Part shown: piece by piece, positions 53,758 to 62,725 of the stretch
How positions within the stretch are numbered: the stretch's first letter is position 1
How the letters are laid out: every line of letters starts with the position of its first letter
Assembly: GCF_022758235.1 (NCBI RefSeq)
Contig: NZ_JALEBG010000001.1
Location: forward strand, 2,170,001-2,234,000
Length of the DNA: 64,000 nucleotides
Direction of reading: 5' to 3'
Source: Pontibacter liquoris
Lineage (GTDB): Bacteria; Bacteroidota; Bacteroidia; Cytophagales; Hymenobacteraceae
Translations under genes and position numbers: made by a program
Notes under the pieces: model-generated
Databases searched by the model: none
Told to the model about the DNA's origin: nothing
Seen by the model: only the letters and a program-made list of their open reading frames with translations

Positions 53758-55025
53758 GAAATGGTAGCTATAGGGAAGTTCAACATAGGTCTTACATAAC
53801 CTGGCCATTTGCCATGCCAGTCGGATTCTTTTCTATCTTCGTGAATTTCAAGATTTATCGCATCCAGATGTTTATATAGCATTACTGATCTATCGGCAAC
53901 AAAAAGAACCCTAATTGTAAACATACCATCATTAAGAAAATCTCCTGGTATTTGACAAGTTGCTTTGTAAAGGCCTTTTCTTAATTGCTGTGCTTTGGTT
54001 CCTACATTAAAGACACATTCATAATTCATGGTATCAAAATGTAAACTAACATTGATTTCCCTCCCCTCTATATAATTCCAAAACTCAATATCGATATTGA
54101 TCGGAGTATGGACGGTGAATGCTTCTCCCTCTCTTAACACAGGAGAAACAGCTTCAACGCGTCGAATCCTAATAAACTCATTTCCAGGAGCGAATTTTTC
54201 ATCAGAAAAGAACTGTTTAGTCTGTGGAGAAGTATTATAGCTTAAATAATGTCGTACTACCTCCTCTGTATCCCCCTGTAACTCAATTCTTCCTTGATGC
54301 ATAAAAATAGAGGAACCACAGATATTCTTAACAGCAGTTAGATTATGGCTTACGAATAGTATAGTTTTTCCATCTTTTGTACTAACATCTTTCATCTTCC
54401 CCAGGCATTTCTTCTGGAATTCAACATCGCCTACAGCCAAAACTTCATCAATAATTAAGATATCCGGGTCTAAGTGTGCTGCAACAGCAAAGGCTAGCCT
54501 TACATACATACCAGAGGAATAGCGTTTTACGGGTGTATCTAAGTAGCGTTCAACCCCGGAGAAATCAACTATTTCATCGAACTTCCTCTGTATCTCACTT
54601 TTATTCATTCCTAAAATAGCACCGTTCAGGTAAACATTATCTCTACCGCTTAGCTCTGGGTGAAAACCAGTACCAACCTCAAGCAAACTAGATATTCTAC
54701 CTTTTAATTTGATACATCCGGTAGTTGCGCCTGTTGTTCGAGATAATATTTTCAACAGTGTAGATTTACCCGCCCCATTCTTTCCAATAACACCAACTAC
54801 TTCTCCCTGTTTTACTTCAAAGTTGATATCCTTTAATGCCCATACATAGTCGCTGCTCCCTTTGATGCTGCGGTTGTTTTCTTCGCCTATTTTAAGGTAT
54901 GGGTCTTCCTTGCCGCGTACCTGATGCCACCAGCGGTTCAGGTCGTGGGTAAGCGTGCCGGTGCCTACTTCGCCCAAACGGTACTGCTTGCTCAGGTTCT
55001 CTACTTTTATTACGGTATTAGCCAT
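53754..55025 (-). CDS. wzt: ABC transporter ATP-binding protein Wzt with C-terminal carbohydrate-binding domain
   Basis: A 423-residue polysaccharide ABC exporter ATPase. Residues 1-245 hold the ATPase: Walker A GKNGAGKST (81-89), the signature YSSGMYVRLAFA, and Walker B ILIIDEVLAVGD. Residues about 255-423 form the Wzt C-terminal beta-sandwich, which in O-antigen ABC systems reads the chain-terminal modification. Base composition changes inside the gene: 54901-54960 has 39 G/C of 60, but 54781-54840 has 21, and 54001-54060 has 18. The first ~60 codons look native and the rest foreign. Confidence 0.93.
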   Translation of the reverse strand: MANTVIKVENLSKQYRLGEVGTGTLTHDLNRWWHQVRGKEDPYLKIGEENNRSIKGSSDYVWALKDINFEVKQGEVVGVIGKNGAGKSTLLKILSRTTGATTGCIKLKGRISSLLEVGTGFHPELSGRDNVYLNGAILGMNKSEIQRKFDEIVDFSGVERYLDTPVKRYSSGMYVRLAFAVAAHLDPDILIIDEVLAVGDVEFQKKCLGKMKDVSTKDGKTILFVSHNLTAVKNICGSSIFMHQGRIELQGDTEEVVRHYLSYNTSPQTKQFFSDEKFAPGNEFIRIRRVEAVSPVLREGEAFTVHTPINIDIEFWNYIEGREINVSLHFDTMNYECVFNVGTKAQQLRKGLYKATCQIPGDFLNDGMFTIRVLFVADRSVMLYKHLDAINLEIHEDRKESDWHGKWPGYVRPMLNFPIATIS

Positions 55026-55207
55026 TTGCTATTTAATATCTTATAGGAGTATCAAACCACCTCTAGTCCTTCCCCCGAAACAAGCCCGGTATCTGCGACT
55101 TATCTAAGGCGGGGAATTTTACCTGAATTACTTGCCTAATCAGATAATCCTCTCTACTTCTAATCTATAAAAATCCTGGGTCTTGTGTCCTGGTACTTGT
55201 GTCCATT
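55026..55207 (-). other. Non-coding gap between wzm and wzt
   Basis: 182 nt separating two genes whose products form one exporter and which are usually adjacent or overlapping. A CTTGTGTCC word occurs twice (about 55173 and 55192) and nothing else stands out. The gap could hold a promoter, but no clear TAnnTTTG was found. Confidence 0.4.
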
Positions 55208-56080
55208 TTAAACAGTATCCATAAAGGTCCGCTCTACTTTGCTGAAGGTTAACAGGCCGATGAGTAAAATCACCAGCATGAATGCGAAGCTATAAAGTAT
55301 AGCAGACGCTGTAAAGGTACCCTGCCCGAACAAAGCGAAGCGAAAGGCTTCAACTAATGGCGTGAGCGGATTCCAGTTGATAAACCAGCGGTAACTTTTG
55401 TTAGCTAAAAAAGAAAGCGGGTATACTACTGGCGTGGCATACATCAGGAGCTGCACGGCAAAGCCGATCAGCACCGTAAAATCCCGGTACTTGGTGGTGA
55501 GGGAAGAAATGATAATTCCTAGTCCCAAACCTAAACCAGCCAGCAGCACTAAGAGCAAAGGGAGGATCAATAATCCGCCACCTATATGAAAAGTATAGCC
55601 CTGCAAGGTATAATAGAACAGCAGGCCCAGCAGTAGCAGGAACTGAATGCCAAATTTAACCAGGTTAGATAGCACCGTGGCTAACGGGATGATCAGCCTG
55701 GGGAAGTATACTTTGCCAAAGATGCCGGCATTGGCCACAAAGGTGTTGGAAGTAGCGGTCAGACAGCTGGCAAAGTAGTTCCAGATGGTAATGCCGCTCA
55801 GGTAAAAAAGGATAGGTGGTATGCCATCGGTAGGAATATTGGCAATGTTGCTGAACACCACCAGGAACACCACCGTGGTAAAGATAGGTTGTATAAAATG
55901 CCAGAGCGGGCCCAGGATCGTTTGCTTGTACTGCGCTTTAAAATCCCGTTTTACAAACAGCACCAGCAAGTCCCGATAGTTCCAGACTTCTTTCAGCTTT
56001 AGGTCAAAAAGATGGGCCCTGGGTTCTATCACTAAATCCCAGTTTTCTTCCTCTGATACGGCAGATTGCGTGGATGCCAT
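55208..56080 (-). CDS. wzm: ABC-2 type polysaccharide transporter permease Wzm
   Basis: About 290 residues from the ATG at 56080 (MASTQSAVSEEENWDLV), just after the gmd stop. An ATG 9 nt earlier (56089) is possible; a still longer frame overlaps gmd and is unlikely. The permease has six hydrophobic helices (for example WHFIQPIFTTVVFLVVFSNI, GGGLLILPLLLVLLAGLGLGLG) and the N-terminal cytoplasmic LKLKEVWNYRDLL characteristic of Wzm. Together with Wzt it exports the lipid-linked polysaccharide across the inner membrane. Confidence 0.92.
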   Translation of the reverse strand: MASTQSAVSEEENWDLVIEPRAHLFDLKLKEVWNYRDLLVLFVKRDFKAQYKQTILGPLWHFIQPIFTTVVFLVVFSNIANIPTDGIPPILFYLSGITIWNYFASCLTATSNTFVANAGIFGKVYFPRLIIPLATVLSNLVKFGIQFLLLLGLLFYYTLQGYTFHIGGGLLILPLLLVLLAGLGLGLGIIISSLTTKYRDFTVLIGFAVQLLMYATPVVYPLSFLANKSYRWFINWNPLTPLVEAFRFALFGQGTFTASAILYSFAFMLVILLIGLLTFSKVERTFMDTV

Positions 56081-56081
56081 A

Positions 56082-57194
56082 CTATTCATTATAATTGAGT
56101 ACTTTATGGCCGCCATTGAGCAGGTAGGTATCGCGCTTGAAGAGTTCCACATCGGCCTGCATCATGTCCTGCACCAGGGCTTTTAAGTCATACTTAGGCA
56201 CCCAGCCCAGCTTCTCTTTGGACTTGGTGGCGTCGCCTATGAGCAGGTCCACTTCGGTGGGTCGGAAGTAGTTCTCGTCCACGCAAACCACCTCTTTGCC
56301 GATCTCCAACTGGTACTCGGGGTTGGTACAAGCAGCAACATAGCCCTTCTCCTCAGCGCCCTCTCCCTTGAACTCGATGGTGATGCCCACTTCGGCAAAG
56401 GCCATCTTCACAAAGTCCCGCACAGTGGTGGTTACGCCCGTAGCGATCACGAAGTCTTCCGGAGTGTCCTGCTGCAGGATGCGCCACATGGCTTCCACAT
56501 AGTCTTTAGCATGGCCCCAGTCGCGCTTGGATTCCAGATTGCCCAGGTATACTTTCTCCTGCAAACCCATGGCAATGCGGGCAGCCGCGCGGGTGATTTT
56601 GCGCGTCACAAAGGTCTCGCCCCTGAGCGGCGACTCGTGATTGAAGAGAATGCCGTTGGTGGCAAACATGCCGTACGCTTCCCTGTAGTTGACCGTGATC
56701 CAGTAGGCATACAGCTTGGCTACCGCATAAGGCGAGCGCGGGTAAAAGGGTGTGGTCTCCGACTGCGGCACCGCCTGTACCAGCCCGTAGAGCTCGGAAG
56801 TAGAGGCCTGGTAAATTCTTGTTTTCTCTGTAAGTCCCAGGATGCGGATCGCCTCCAATATTCTAAGCGTGCCGATGCCATCGGCATTGGCGGTGTACTC
56901 GGGCGTATCGAAGCTCACCTTCACATGGCTCATGGCCGCCAGGTTGTAGATCTCGTCAGGCTGCGTTTCCTGGATGACACGGATGATGTTCGTGGAATCG
57001 GTCAGATCGCCGTAGTGGAGCTTGAAGTTGATGTGCTTCTCGTGCGGGTCCTGGTAGAGGTGATCGATGCGGTCGGTGTTGAACAAGGAGCTGCGGCGTT
57101 TGAGGCCATGCACTTTGTAGCCTTTCTCTAAAAGTAGTTCGGCCAGGTAAGCACCATCCTGCCCGGTGATGCCAGTGATAAGAGCTGTTTTCAT
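56082..57194 (-). CDS. gmd: GDP-mannose 4,6-dehydratase
   Basis: A 370-residue short-chain dehydrogenase. The NADP-binding [12 protein letters not shown] and the catalytic triad region (ASTSELYG and SPYAVAK with Tyr-x3-Lys) are intact, and [18 protein letters not shown] is typical of Gmd. It makes GDP-4-keto-6-deoxymannose, the precursor of GDP-fucose, GDP-rhamnose or GDP-perosamine. No fcl/wcaG is seen in the window, so the next step is either elsewhere or an amination. GC-rich and native in composition. Confidence 0.95.
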   Translation of the reverse strand: MKTALITGITGQDGAYLAELLLEKGYKVHGLKRRSSLFNTDRIDHLYQDPHEKHINFKLHYGDLTDSTNIIRVIQETQPDEIYNLAAMSHVKVSFDTPEYTANADGIGTLRILEAIRILGLTEKTRIYQASTSELYGLVQAVPQSETTPFYPRSPYAVAKLYAYWITVNYREAYGMFATNGILFNHESPLRGETFVTRKITRAAARIAMGLQEKVYLGNLESKRDWGHAKDYVEAMWRILQQDTPEDFVIATGVTTTVRDFVKMAFAEVGITIEFKGEGAEEKGYVAACTNPEYQLEIGKEVVCVDENYFRPTEVDLLIGDATKSKEKLGWVPKYDLKALVQDMMQADVELFKRDTYLLNGGHKVLNYNE

Positions 57195-57542
57195 GATAAC
57201 TTAAGTTCTGAGTTCTGAATTCTGAGTCAGGAGTAAAGACACAAATATCAGAAAATGGTAAAGGTACTCGTGTAATGGTTTTGCTATGACCTGCCACTCG
57301 GCTCACATCGCTACTTTCAGATTAAAGCTACTATATTGATATCCTGTTTTTAAACAGGATCAACTAATAACCTTTACAGGCCCGGCAAATGTCTGACATT
57401 AAATATAAATAGAATGTTCAAAATGTTTATAAATAATATGAATTAAGCTGATATTAATAGTTCAATAACGATGCTTTGGCCAGTCCCACTCCTGCTTGCC
57501 TTTAAATGCTTCAGGTCAAGTATGAGCACCTTGTAGGGTTTG
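57195..57542 (-). other. Intergenic region between wzc and gmd
   Basis: 348 nt without a gene. It holds a 9-bp perfect inverted repeat ATCCTGTTT-TT-AAACAGGAT (57341-57360), which could be an operator or weak terminator. Next to gmd there is a GTTCTGAGTTCTGAATTC word repeat (about 57203-57225). The gap suggests a separate transcript or a processing point. Confidence 0.5.
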
Positions 57543-59930
57543 TTAAAACATGCTCGTCACTTTGCTCCACCAGGATTTCTCCTGCACATCTTCGGCGTAA
57601 TAGCCATACCCGTAACCATAGCCATACCCGTACCCATAGTTCAGTTTTTTATAATCCACGTCGTTAAACAAAATAGCGGTATTTCGGATCTTTCCGCTTT
57701 CATACTGTTGCTGCATACTTGTCAGAAAGCTTTTGAGCGAGTAGTTCTGCCGCACCATAAAGATGTTCACATCGGCCAACTGCATCAGTTCCAAACCATC
57801 CGAAATGATGCCTACCGGTGGCGTATCCAGGATGATGTAATCGTAGGCGCTCTTTAGTTCTGTGATCAGTTGCTCCATCCGCTTGTTCAGCAGCAATTCC
57901 GACGGATTTGGCGGAATATCGCCGGAAGGCAGGATATGCAGGTGTTCCTGAATTGTGGGGTGTATGATGTCCTCAAGGGGTGCATAGCCTGCCAGGTAAT
58001 TACTCAGCCCCACCCGGTTGCGTACGCCAAAATCTGAGTTGTTATTAGGCTTGCGCATGTCAGCATTTACCAGCAGCGTGCGTTCCCCGGAGATCGCAAA
58101 AATATAGGCCAGGTTCTTTGCCGAGAAGGTTTTTCCTTCCCCACTGATGGAAGAAGTAACCACAAAGATCTTTCCTTCGTCTGTTTCAGAGCCAGCCATA
58201 AACCGCAAATTGGAGCGTACAGTCCGGAAGGTTTCAGCCAGGGCGGATTTGGGGCTCTGATCCACCAGATTCACCTGTTCTTTTTTGTTATGCCCGATCA
58301 GCCCCAGGAGCGGCAGCGTGGAAAGCGTTTGCAGCTCCTCTACAGTGCTAATCTTCGTGTTAAAGAAATCCTTCAGAAAAATCAAACCTACCGGCACTGC
58401 CAGCCCGAGCAGCAGCGCAGTAAGGTAGTTTTTGGAAGGCGTCGGCGCGATCTGTGCCGACTTGTACGCTTCGCTCAGTATTGTGACGTCCGAGGTATTG
58501 GCGGCTTTTGCAATGCCGGCCTCCGCCCGTTTTTCCATTAAAAAAACGTACAGGTTCTCGCTTAAACTATAAAGCCGCTGGATGTTGATAAGCTGCCTTT
58601 CTGCCGCGGGTAGCTTCTTTAAGGAGGCCGAGGCCGCGGCCGCTCTGCTGTTGAGATCCTGCAGAGCAATTGTATTGGCTCGCTCTATACTTGCCAGATT
58701 CTCGAGCATCACCTCCTTCATTTCCTGCAGTTGCTGCCGCTTCGATTGCAGCTCTTTTGCAACCAATGGGTTGGCTGTGTTGGTGTTCTTGGCAAGTATG
58801 GCAATATCGGCTTGCAACGCGACAAGCTGACCTGTTAAGGTGTTCAGCACCGGATCAGAAATGCCCAGGTTGGCGGGCGCGATCAGCTCCTGCTTTTCGA
58901 TGCCTTTCTGCAGATATCCCCGCAGGTATTGGTAATATTTCTGATTGATGAGGAGCTGCGCTTTGCTTCCTTCAATCTCCTGCAATTTAGAGGCAGTTTG
59001 TCCTCCTTCCTGGCTCACGCCAAGCTCTGCATTCTTCTTTTTAAAATTTTCTAAGTTGCTTTCGATAAACTGGAGCGAGTCGCTGATCTGCTGCAGCTGG
59101 TTATCAATAAAATCGAGTGTGTTGGTTGCGTTGCTGTTCTTAATGGCCAGGTTATTCTCCCGATACGTTTGCATGTGCGCGTTCAGGAACACTACCTCTT
59201 TGTCGGGTGTGGGGCCGGTGAGTTTGAGCACCAGCGCGGAGGCGCCGCCCGGGTAAGGCGACACGTCCAGTGCGCCGGCATACTGGTTGGCCACATCTTT
59301 GAGATTGTTTACTTTAAAGAGGAGCTCGTTCGAGATATCAGATGGCTCCATCGTTTTGGAAGTGATGCGGAAGGTAAAACCATTAACCTGGTACGTTTTG
59401 CCGGAAGTGAATTCCTTGTTTTCCAGGTGGCCTTTCCAGCCGGGGTTTTCAGACGAAAGCTTATACTTGCCCTGCCCTGTAAGGTCCACTTTAAAAAGCA
59501 CGCCGTAAGGAATTGCAGCAGAGGCGGTGTCAAAGGAAACGCTGAACGGCGATGCACCGCCGTACACTTCGGTCAGCTTTACATTGCCCCGCTGGTAGTA
59601 CGATACGCCAAAATCAAGCTTCTGCAGGGTTTTATAGGCTAATCCGGCGGTCTTGAGCAAAATAGACTCATTCGTGAGCCCCCGGGAACCCTGGAAAACT
59701 TCCGTGCCATACAAAAGAGCCGCTGCCGAAGCGCCACTCTCCACCGGCTGGTTGATCATCACAGCGGACCGCACTTCGTACTGCGGAATAGTATAGCGGT
59801 TGACAAGAAACGCGAGCAGCAAGGCCACGGCGACGGAAGCAAACACCCAGTACCAGTAAAGCAGTACTTTATGGAGCAGCTTTTTGATATCCAGACCGGC
59901 GTCCTGCTGTGTTAGCGTATTTTTTTCCAA
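57543..59930 (-). CDS. wzc: Wzc-like polysaccharide co-polymerase / tyrosine autokinase
   Basis: A 795-residue inner-membrane protein. A Wzz-like periplasmic region lies between two membrane helices (about 30-50 and 505-525), with a coiled coil around 260-480. The cytoplasmic BY-kinase domain (about 530-770) has SSISGEGKTFSAKNLAYI (Walker A), NADMRKP (Walker A') and YIILDTPPVG (Walker B). The tail has six Tyr-Gly pairs followed by Tyr-Tyr, a phospho-acceptor cluster encoded by a repeated DNA word. Such kinases control chain length and export by cycling tail phosphorylation. No matching phosphatase is in the window. Confidence 0.94.
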   Translation of the reverse strand: MEKNTLTQQDAGLDIKKLLHKVLLYWYWVFASVAVALLLAFLVNRYTIPQYEVRSAVMINQPVESGASAAALLYGTEVFQGSRGLTNESILLKTAGLAYKTLQKLDFGVSYYQRGNVKLTEVYGGASPFSVSFDTASAAIPYGVLFKVDLTGQGKYKLSSENPGWKGHLENKEFTSGKTYQVNGFTFRITSKTMEPSDISNELLFKVNNLKDVANQYAGALDVSPYPGGASALVLKLTGPTPDKEVVFLNAHMQTYRENNLAIKNSNATNTLDFIDNQLQQISDSLQFIESNLENFKKKNAELGVSQEGGQTASKLQEIEGSKAQLLINQKYYQYLRGYLQKGIEKQELIAPANLGISDPVLNTLTGQLVALQADIAILAKNTNTANPLVAKELQSKRQQLQEMKEVMLENLASIERANTIALQDLNSRAAAASASLKKLPAAERQLINIQRLYSLSENLYVFLMEKRAEAGIAKAANTSDVTILSEAYKSAQIAPTPSKNYLTALLLGLAVPVGLIFLKDFFNTKISTVEELQTLSTLPLLGLIGHNKKEQVNLVDQSPKSALAETFRTVRSNLRFMAGSETDEGKIFVVTSSISGEGKTFSAKNLAYIFAISGERTLLVNADMRKPNNNSDFGVRNRVGLSNYLAGYAPLEDIIHPTIQEHLHILPSGDIPPNPSELLLNKRMEQLITELKSAYDYIILDTPPVGIISDGLELMQLADVNIFMVRQNYSLKSFLTSMQQQYESGKIRNTAILFNDVDYKKLNYGYGYGYGYGYGYYAEDVQEKSWWSKVTSMF
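57601..57639 (-). repeat. Tandem coding repeat for the Wzc Tyr-Gly tail
   Basis: Thirteen codons spell (YG)x6 then Y; the 15-nt word TACGGGTATGGCTAT occurs twice, 18 nt apart. Slippage in steps of 6 or 18 nt would change the number of tyrosines without a frameshift. Confidence 0.75.
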
Positions 59931-59969
59931 GGGTTTGCGAGCAAGGATTTAGAAAACGGTATTCAGAAA

Positions 59970-60749
59970 TTACAGAAAACGGGTCACTAACAGAATGAGC
60001 GTGGTTGCAATCGAGATCGTCAGGCTCACATTGGCCAGCAGGTTCTCTTTCACATACTTGGCCGGCAAGGGGTCTATCACGATCATGTCGTTGGGCTGCA
60101 GGTAGAAATTCTTCATGGCGATAATGTCATCATCGAGCAGACTGAACTTATAGAGCTTTGCTTGCCCGTTCTCATAGCGGATCAGCTTGATGTTTTCGCG
60201 GTTCGAATAAGGCCCGAAACCGCCGGCCGAAGCAATGGCTTCCAGCACATTGATGTTGTCCTGGTAAGTGGTGTACTGCCCCTGCCCGCCTACTTCGCCC
60301 AGCACAGTATAACGAAACGTTAACAGGCGTATATTAACGGTTGGATCAGAAAGGTAAGGTTTTAAGGTAGCGGTAACTTTTGCACGGGCCTCTGGCATGG
60401 TCAGGCCATTCAGGTCTACTTTGCCTACCACCGGCAGCAGGATGTTACCTGTCGCATCCAGGGTATAGCCACTAAGCACCGGGTCTTCGGCACCGGCTAC
60501 CACGGCAGGCGAGCCCAGGAAGTTATACTCGGCAGGCGTGGTGCTTTGCACTTTCAGCGAGAGCACATCACCAGGCTTCAGGGTATAAACCTGCGGCTGC
60601 AGGTCAAAGGTTTTCAGTAACGCATCCGCCTTCCCCTGGTTCGCTACCTGGGGATTTTCTTGCAGTAAGAGCAACTTTTTCTGGGGCACACAGGAGGCAA
60701 AAAAAACCACTCCCAGCAGGATCCAGTAAGCTTTCAGGGTGTTATGCAT
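59970..60749 (-). CDS. wza: Polysaccharide export lipoprotein Wza-like (SLBB)
   Basis: A 259-residue outer-membrane export protein. The signal peptide ends in a lipobox with C20 (VVFFASC). A Poly_export domain (about 50-140, VYTLKPGDVLSLKV) is followed by an SLBB domain (about 145-225, VLGEVGGQGQYTTYQDNINVLEAI). A C-terminal hydrophobic segment (about 235-257) may cross the membrane. It is shorter than E. coli Wza (379 aa), as usual in Bacteroidota. It forms the outer-membrane channel with Wzc. Confidence 0.92.
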   Translation of the reverse strand: MHNTLKAYWILLGVVFFASCVPQKKLLLLQENPQVANQGKADALLKTFDLQPQVYTLKPGDVLSLKVQSTTPAEYNFLGSPAVVAGAEDPVLSGYTLDATGNILLPVVGKVDLNGLTMPEARAKVTATLKPYLSDPTVNIRLLTFRYTVLGEVGGQGQYTTYQDNINVLEAIASAGGFGPYSNRENIKLIRYENGQAKLYKFSLLDDDIIAMKNFYLQPNDMIVIDPLPAKYVKENLLANVSLTISIATTLILLVTRFL

Positions 60750-60881
60750 GCAGGTTATGCGCCAGTTCGTTTCGGACCAAAGTATACAGGAGGTTTGTAG
60801 CCTGAATATACGTTTTAATTGGTGAAATTATGAAATTCCAGCATCATTTAAAGTTCTGGCCCCATTATTTTCGGCCTGAAT

Positions 60882-61730
60882 TTAAAACTGTACCTGCAGC
60901 CCGTTGGTAAGAGCATATACAAACTTTGTCACCGGCACGATCGGCCTGTCTTCGAAGGTACAGTTAAAGTTTGTAAGGAAAGATAGCCGGCTGTTGAGCT
61001 TGACGTTCAGCGACACGTCGCCACTGACACGGTTACGCATGCGCCTGATGCCAGGGTCATACCCAAACTGGTAATACACAATGCTTTCGGTGCTCAGCTG
61101 GTCATTAAATTTTACCCTGGTGCTCACGTAGTTGGTGCTTTTCAGCAGGTCGGCGATCTGCAAATTGGTTCCCTCCTGCTCCAGGTCCTCCCATTCTTCG
61201 TGTTCGTGCATCAGCCCGGTGCCGGCAAACAGGCTCACATCATTTTCGCGGAGCAGCGCCAGCCGCAAGCCGCCACCGGCCAGCGTTCGCAGTTCCAGGC
61301 CCCGGGCCTTATCTGTTTGCACCTGCGTAAATACCTCGTACGACAGCTTGCGCTTCCTTAAAAAGTTGATGCGAAAGTGCGAGTAACCGGTACTGGCCAC
61401 CGTATTGCGCTGCTCTTTCGAATCATAGTTCACCAGCAGGTAATTGTAATCGTTTAAAAGCAGGTAGCTGTTTTGTGATGAGACGTAGGCCAGGTTGCCA
61501 TGAAAAGTTAGCTGCAGATAGTTGTTGGGGTTGCTTTTACCGGCATTGCGGTTAAACATCGAAAAGTTAACGCCCAGTTTGCCGGTCAGGTAATTGGCAG
61601 AATCCTGCTCTACACGGGCGCGTTCGATATTCAGAATTTGGGCCTGAGCGGGCTGAAAGAAGGTAAAAGAGAAACAAAGAATCAGAAAACAAAAAACGTG
61701 GGAAAATAATCGCTGCATTAACAAGGTCAT
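60882..61730 (-). CDS. DUF481 outer-membrane beta-barrel protein
   Basis: A 282-residue protein with a signal peptide (FCFLILCFSFTFFQPAQAQ). Alternating strands follow, ending in Phe (LQVQF), as in outer-membrane barrels. The pattern matches DUF481-type proteins. It is the first gene of the locus on this strand and may help anchor or pass the polysaccharide, but this is inference. The true start could be the ATG at 61718, which places the signal peptide closer to the N-terminus. Confidence 0.8.
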   Translation of the reverse strand: MTLLMQRLFSHVFCFLILCFSFTFFQPAQAQILNIERARVEQDSANYLTGKLGVNFSMFNRNAGKSNPNNYLQLTFHGNLAYVSSQNSYLLLNDYNYLLVNYDSKEQRNTVASTGYSHFRINFLRKRKLSYEVFTQVQTDKARGLELRTLAGGGLRLALLRENDVSLFAGTGLMHEHEEWEDLEQEGTNLQIADLLKSTNYVSTRVKFNDQLSTESIVYYQFGYDPGIRRMRNRVSGDVSLNVKLNSRLSFLTNFNCTFEDRPIVPVTKFVYALTNGLQVQF

Positions 61731-62068
61731 TTCAAAATGGAATCAAACTAGCCAGCCTCAGGCAGCCAAATGCCTCAGGCAGAGACCAAAATTAAAACAA
61801 ATATCCCTGACCTGCACCTCCGGGGTGCAAATTGCTGCCCCCTTCTTCTGCAAAATCGGTGTGGTCGGCACCTGGTTCAGACCGCATTTTGCTGCTATTG
61901 TCTATTCATTTAGTTGCCTGAGCAAGTATGCAGGAGCGCGCACGCTGACGTTGGTTTACCAACCAACCCTGCCGACACCAATACTTTATAAGTAAGATTT
62001 CTATCGATAGATTCTCTTTTTATAACTTTATTATTTTCTAGCTTTGGCCAAAACAGCTGCATTACCTT
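61731..62068. promoter_or_regulatory. Divergent regulatory gap between the polysaccharide locus and the HD gene
   Basis: 338 nt without a gene. It contains TTGGT-TT-ACCAA (61951-61962), the perfect 12-bp palindrome TCTATCGATAGA (62000-62011) and TAGCTTTG (62039-62046), which matches TAnnTTTG 23 nt before the HD gene. The promoter of the polysaccharide locus should lie at its left side but no clear element was identified. Confidence 0.5.
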
Positions 62069-62725
62069 ATGAGTAACACTCAGGATATTATTAACGCAAC
62101 AGAAGACTATGTAAAAGCCTTACTAACAGGCGAAGGATCAGGGCACGATTGGTGGCACATTTATCGCGTCTGGCACAATGCCAAAGCCATTGCAGCCCAC
62201 GAGCAGGCCGATCTATTCGTTGTTGAACTGGCCGCTCTGCTGCATGACGTGGGCGATCATAAATTCCATAACGGGGATGAAACAGTGGGGCCGCGCATGG
62301 CGCAACAGTGGCTCGAAAGCCTTAAAGTGGCGCCTGAAAATATTGCATCTATCTGCCTTATCATAAAAGAACTATCTTATAAAGGTGCCGGCACTTCTTC
62401 GGCCATGAGCAGCCTGGAAGGCTGCATTGTGCAAGATGCCGACAGGCTGGATGCGATTGGGGCGATCGGTATTGCGCGCACATTTGCCTATGGCGGCCAC
62501 AAGAACCGGGAGATGTATAATCCTGAAATCATGCCCGAACTGCACGACACGTTTGAAGCCTATAAAGCTAGTACGGCGCCTACTATAAACCATTTCTACG
62601 AGAAGCTTTTACTGCTCAAAGACCGCATGCATACCCGCACAGCCAAAGAAATCGCACAGCAGCGGCACCAGTTCATGGAAAGCTTTCTGGCGCAGTTTTA
62701 TGCTGAGTGGGACGCATTGCGTTGA
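62069..62725 (+). CDS. HD domain metal-dependent phosphohydrolase
   Basis: A 218-residue single-domain HD protein. The metal ligands H(28)DWWH, LLHDVGDHKF (HD at about 60-61) and the later D in VQDADRLDAIGAIGIAR are in the order of the YedJ/YpgQ-like HD family. These hydrolyse nucleotides or related phosphates. No partner gene is adjacent. A TAGCTTTG element and a 12-bp palindrome lie upstream. Confidence 0.92.
   Translation: MSNTQDIINATEDYVKALLTGEGSGHDWWHIYRVWHNAKAIAAHEQADLFVVELAALLHDVGDHKFHNGDETVGPRMAQQWLESLKVAPENIASICLIIKELSYKGAGTSSAMSSLEGCIVQDADRLDAIGAIGIARTFAYGGHKNREMYNPEIMPELHDTFEAYKASTAPTINHFYEKLLLLKDRMHTRTAKEIAQQRHQFMESFLAQFYAEWDALR

Noticed and set aside
26764-61879. tRNA-Asp 3' end as attachment site of an island ending near 61.87 kb
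   Set aside because: Only an 8-nt match (CAGACCGC) occurs at about 61868. There is no integrase, and the first genes of the locus look native in composition.
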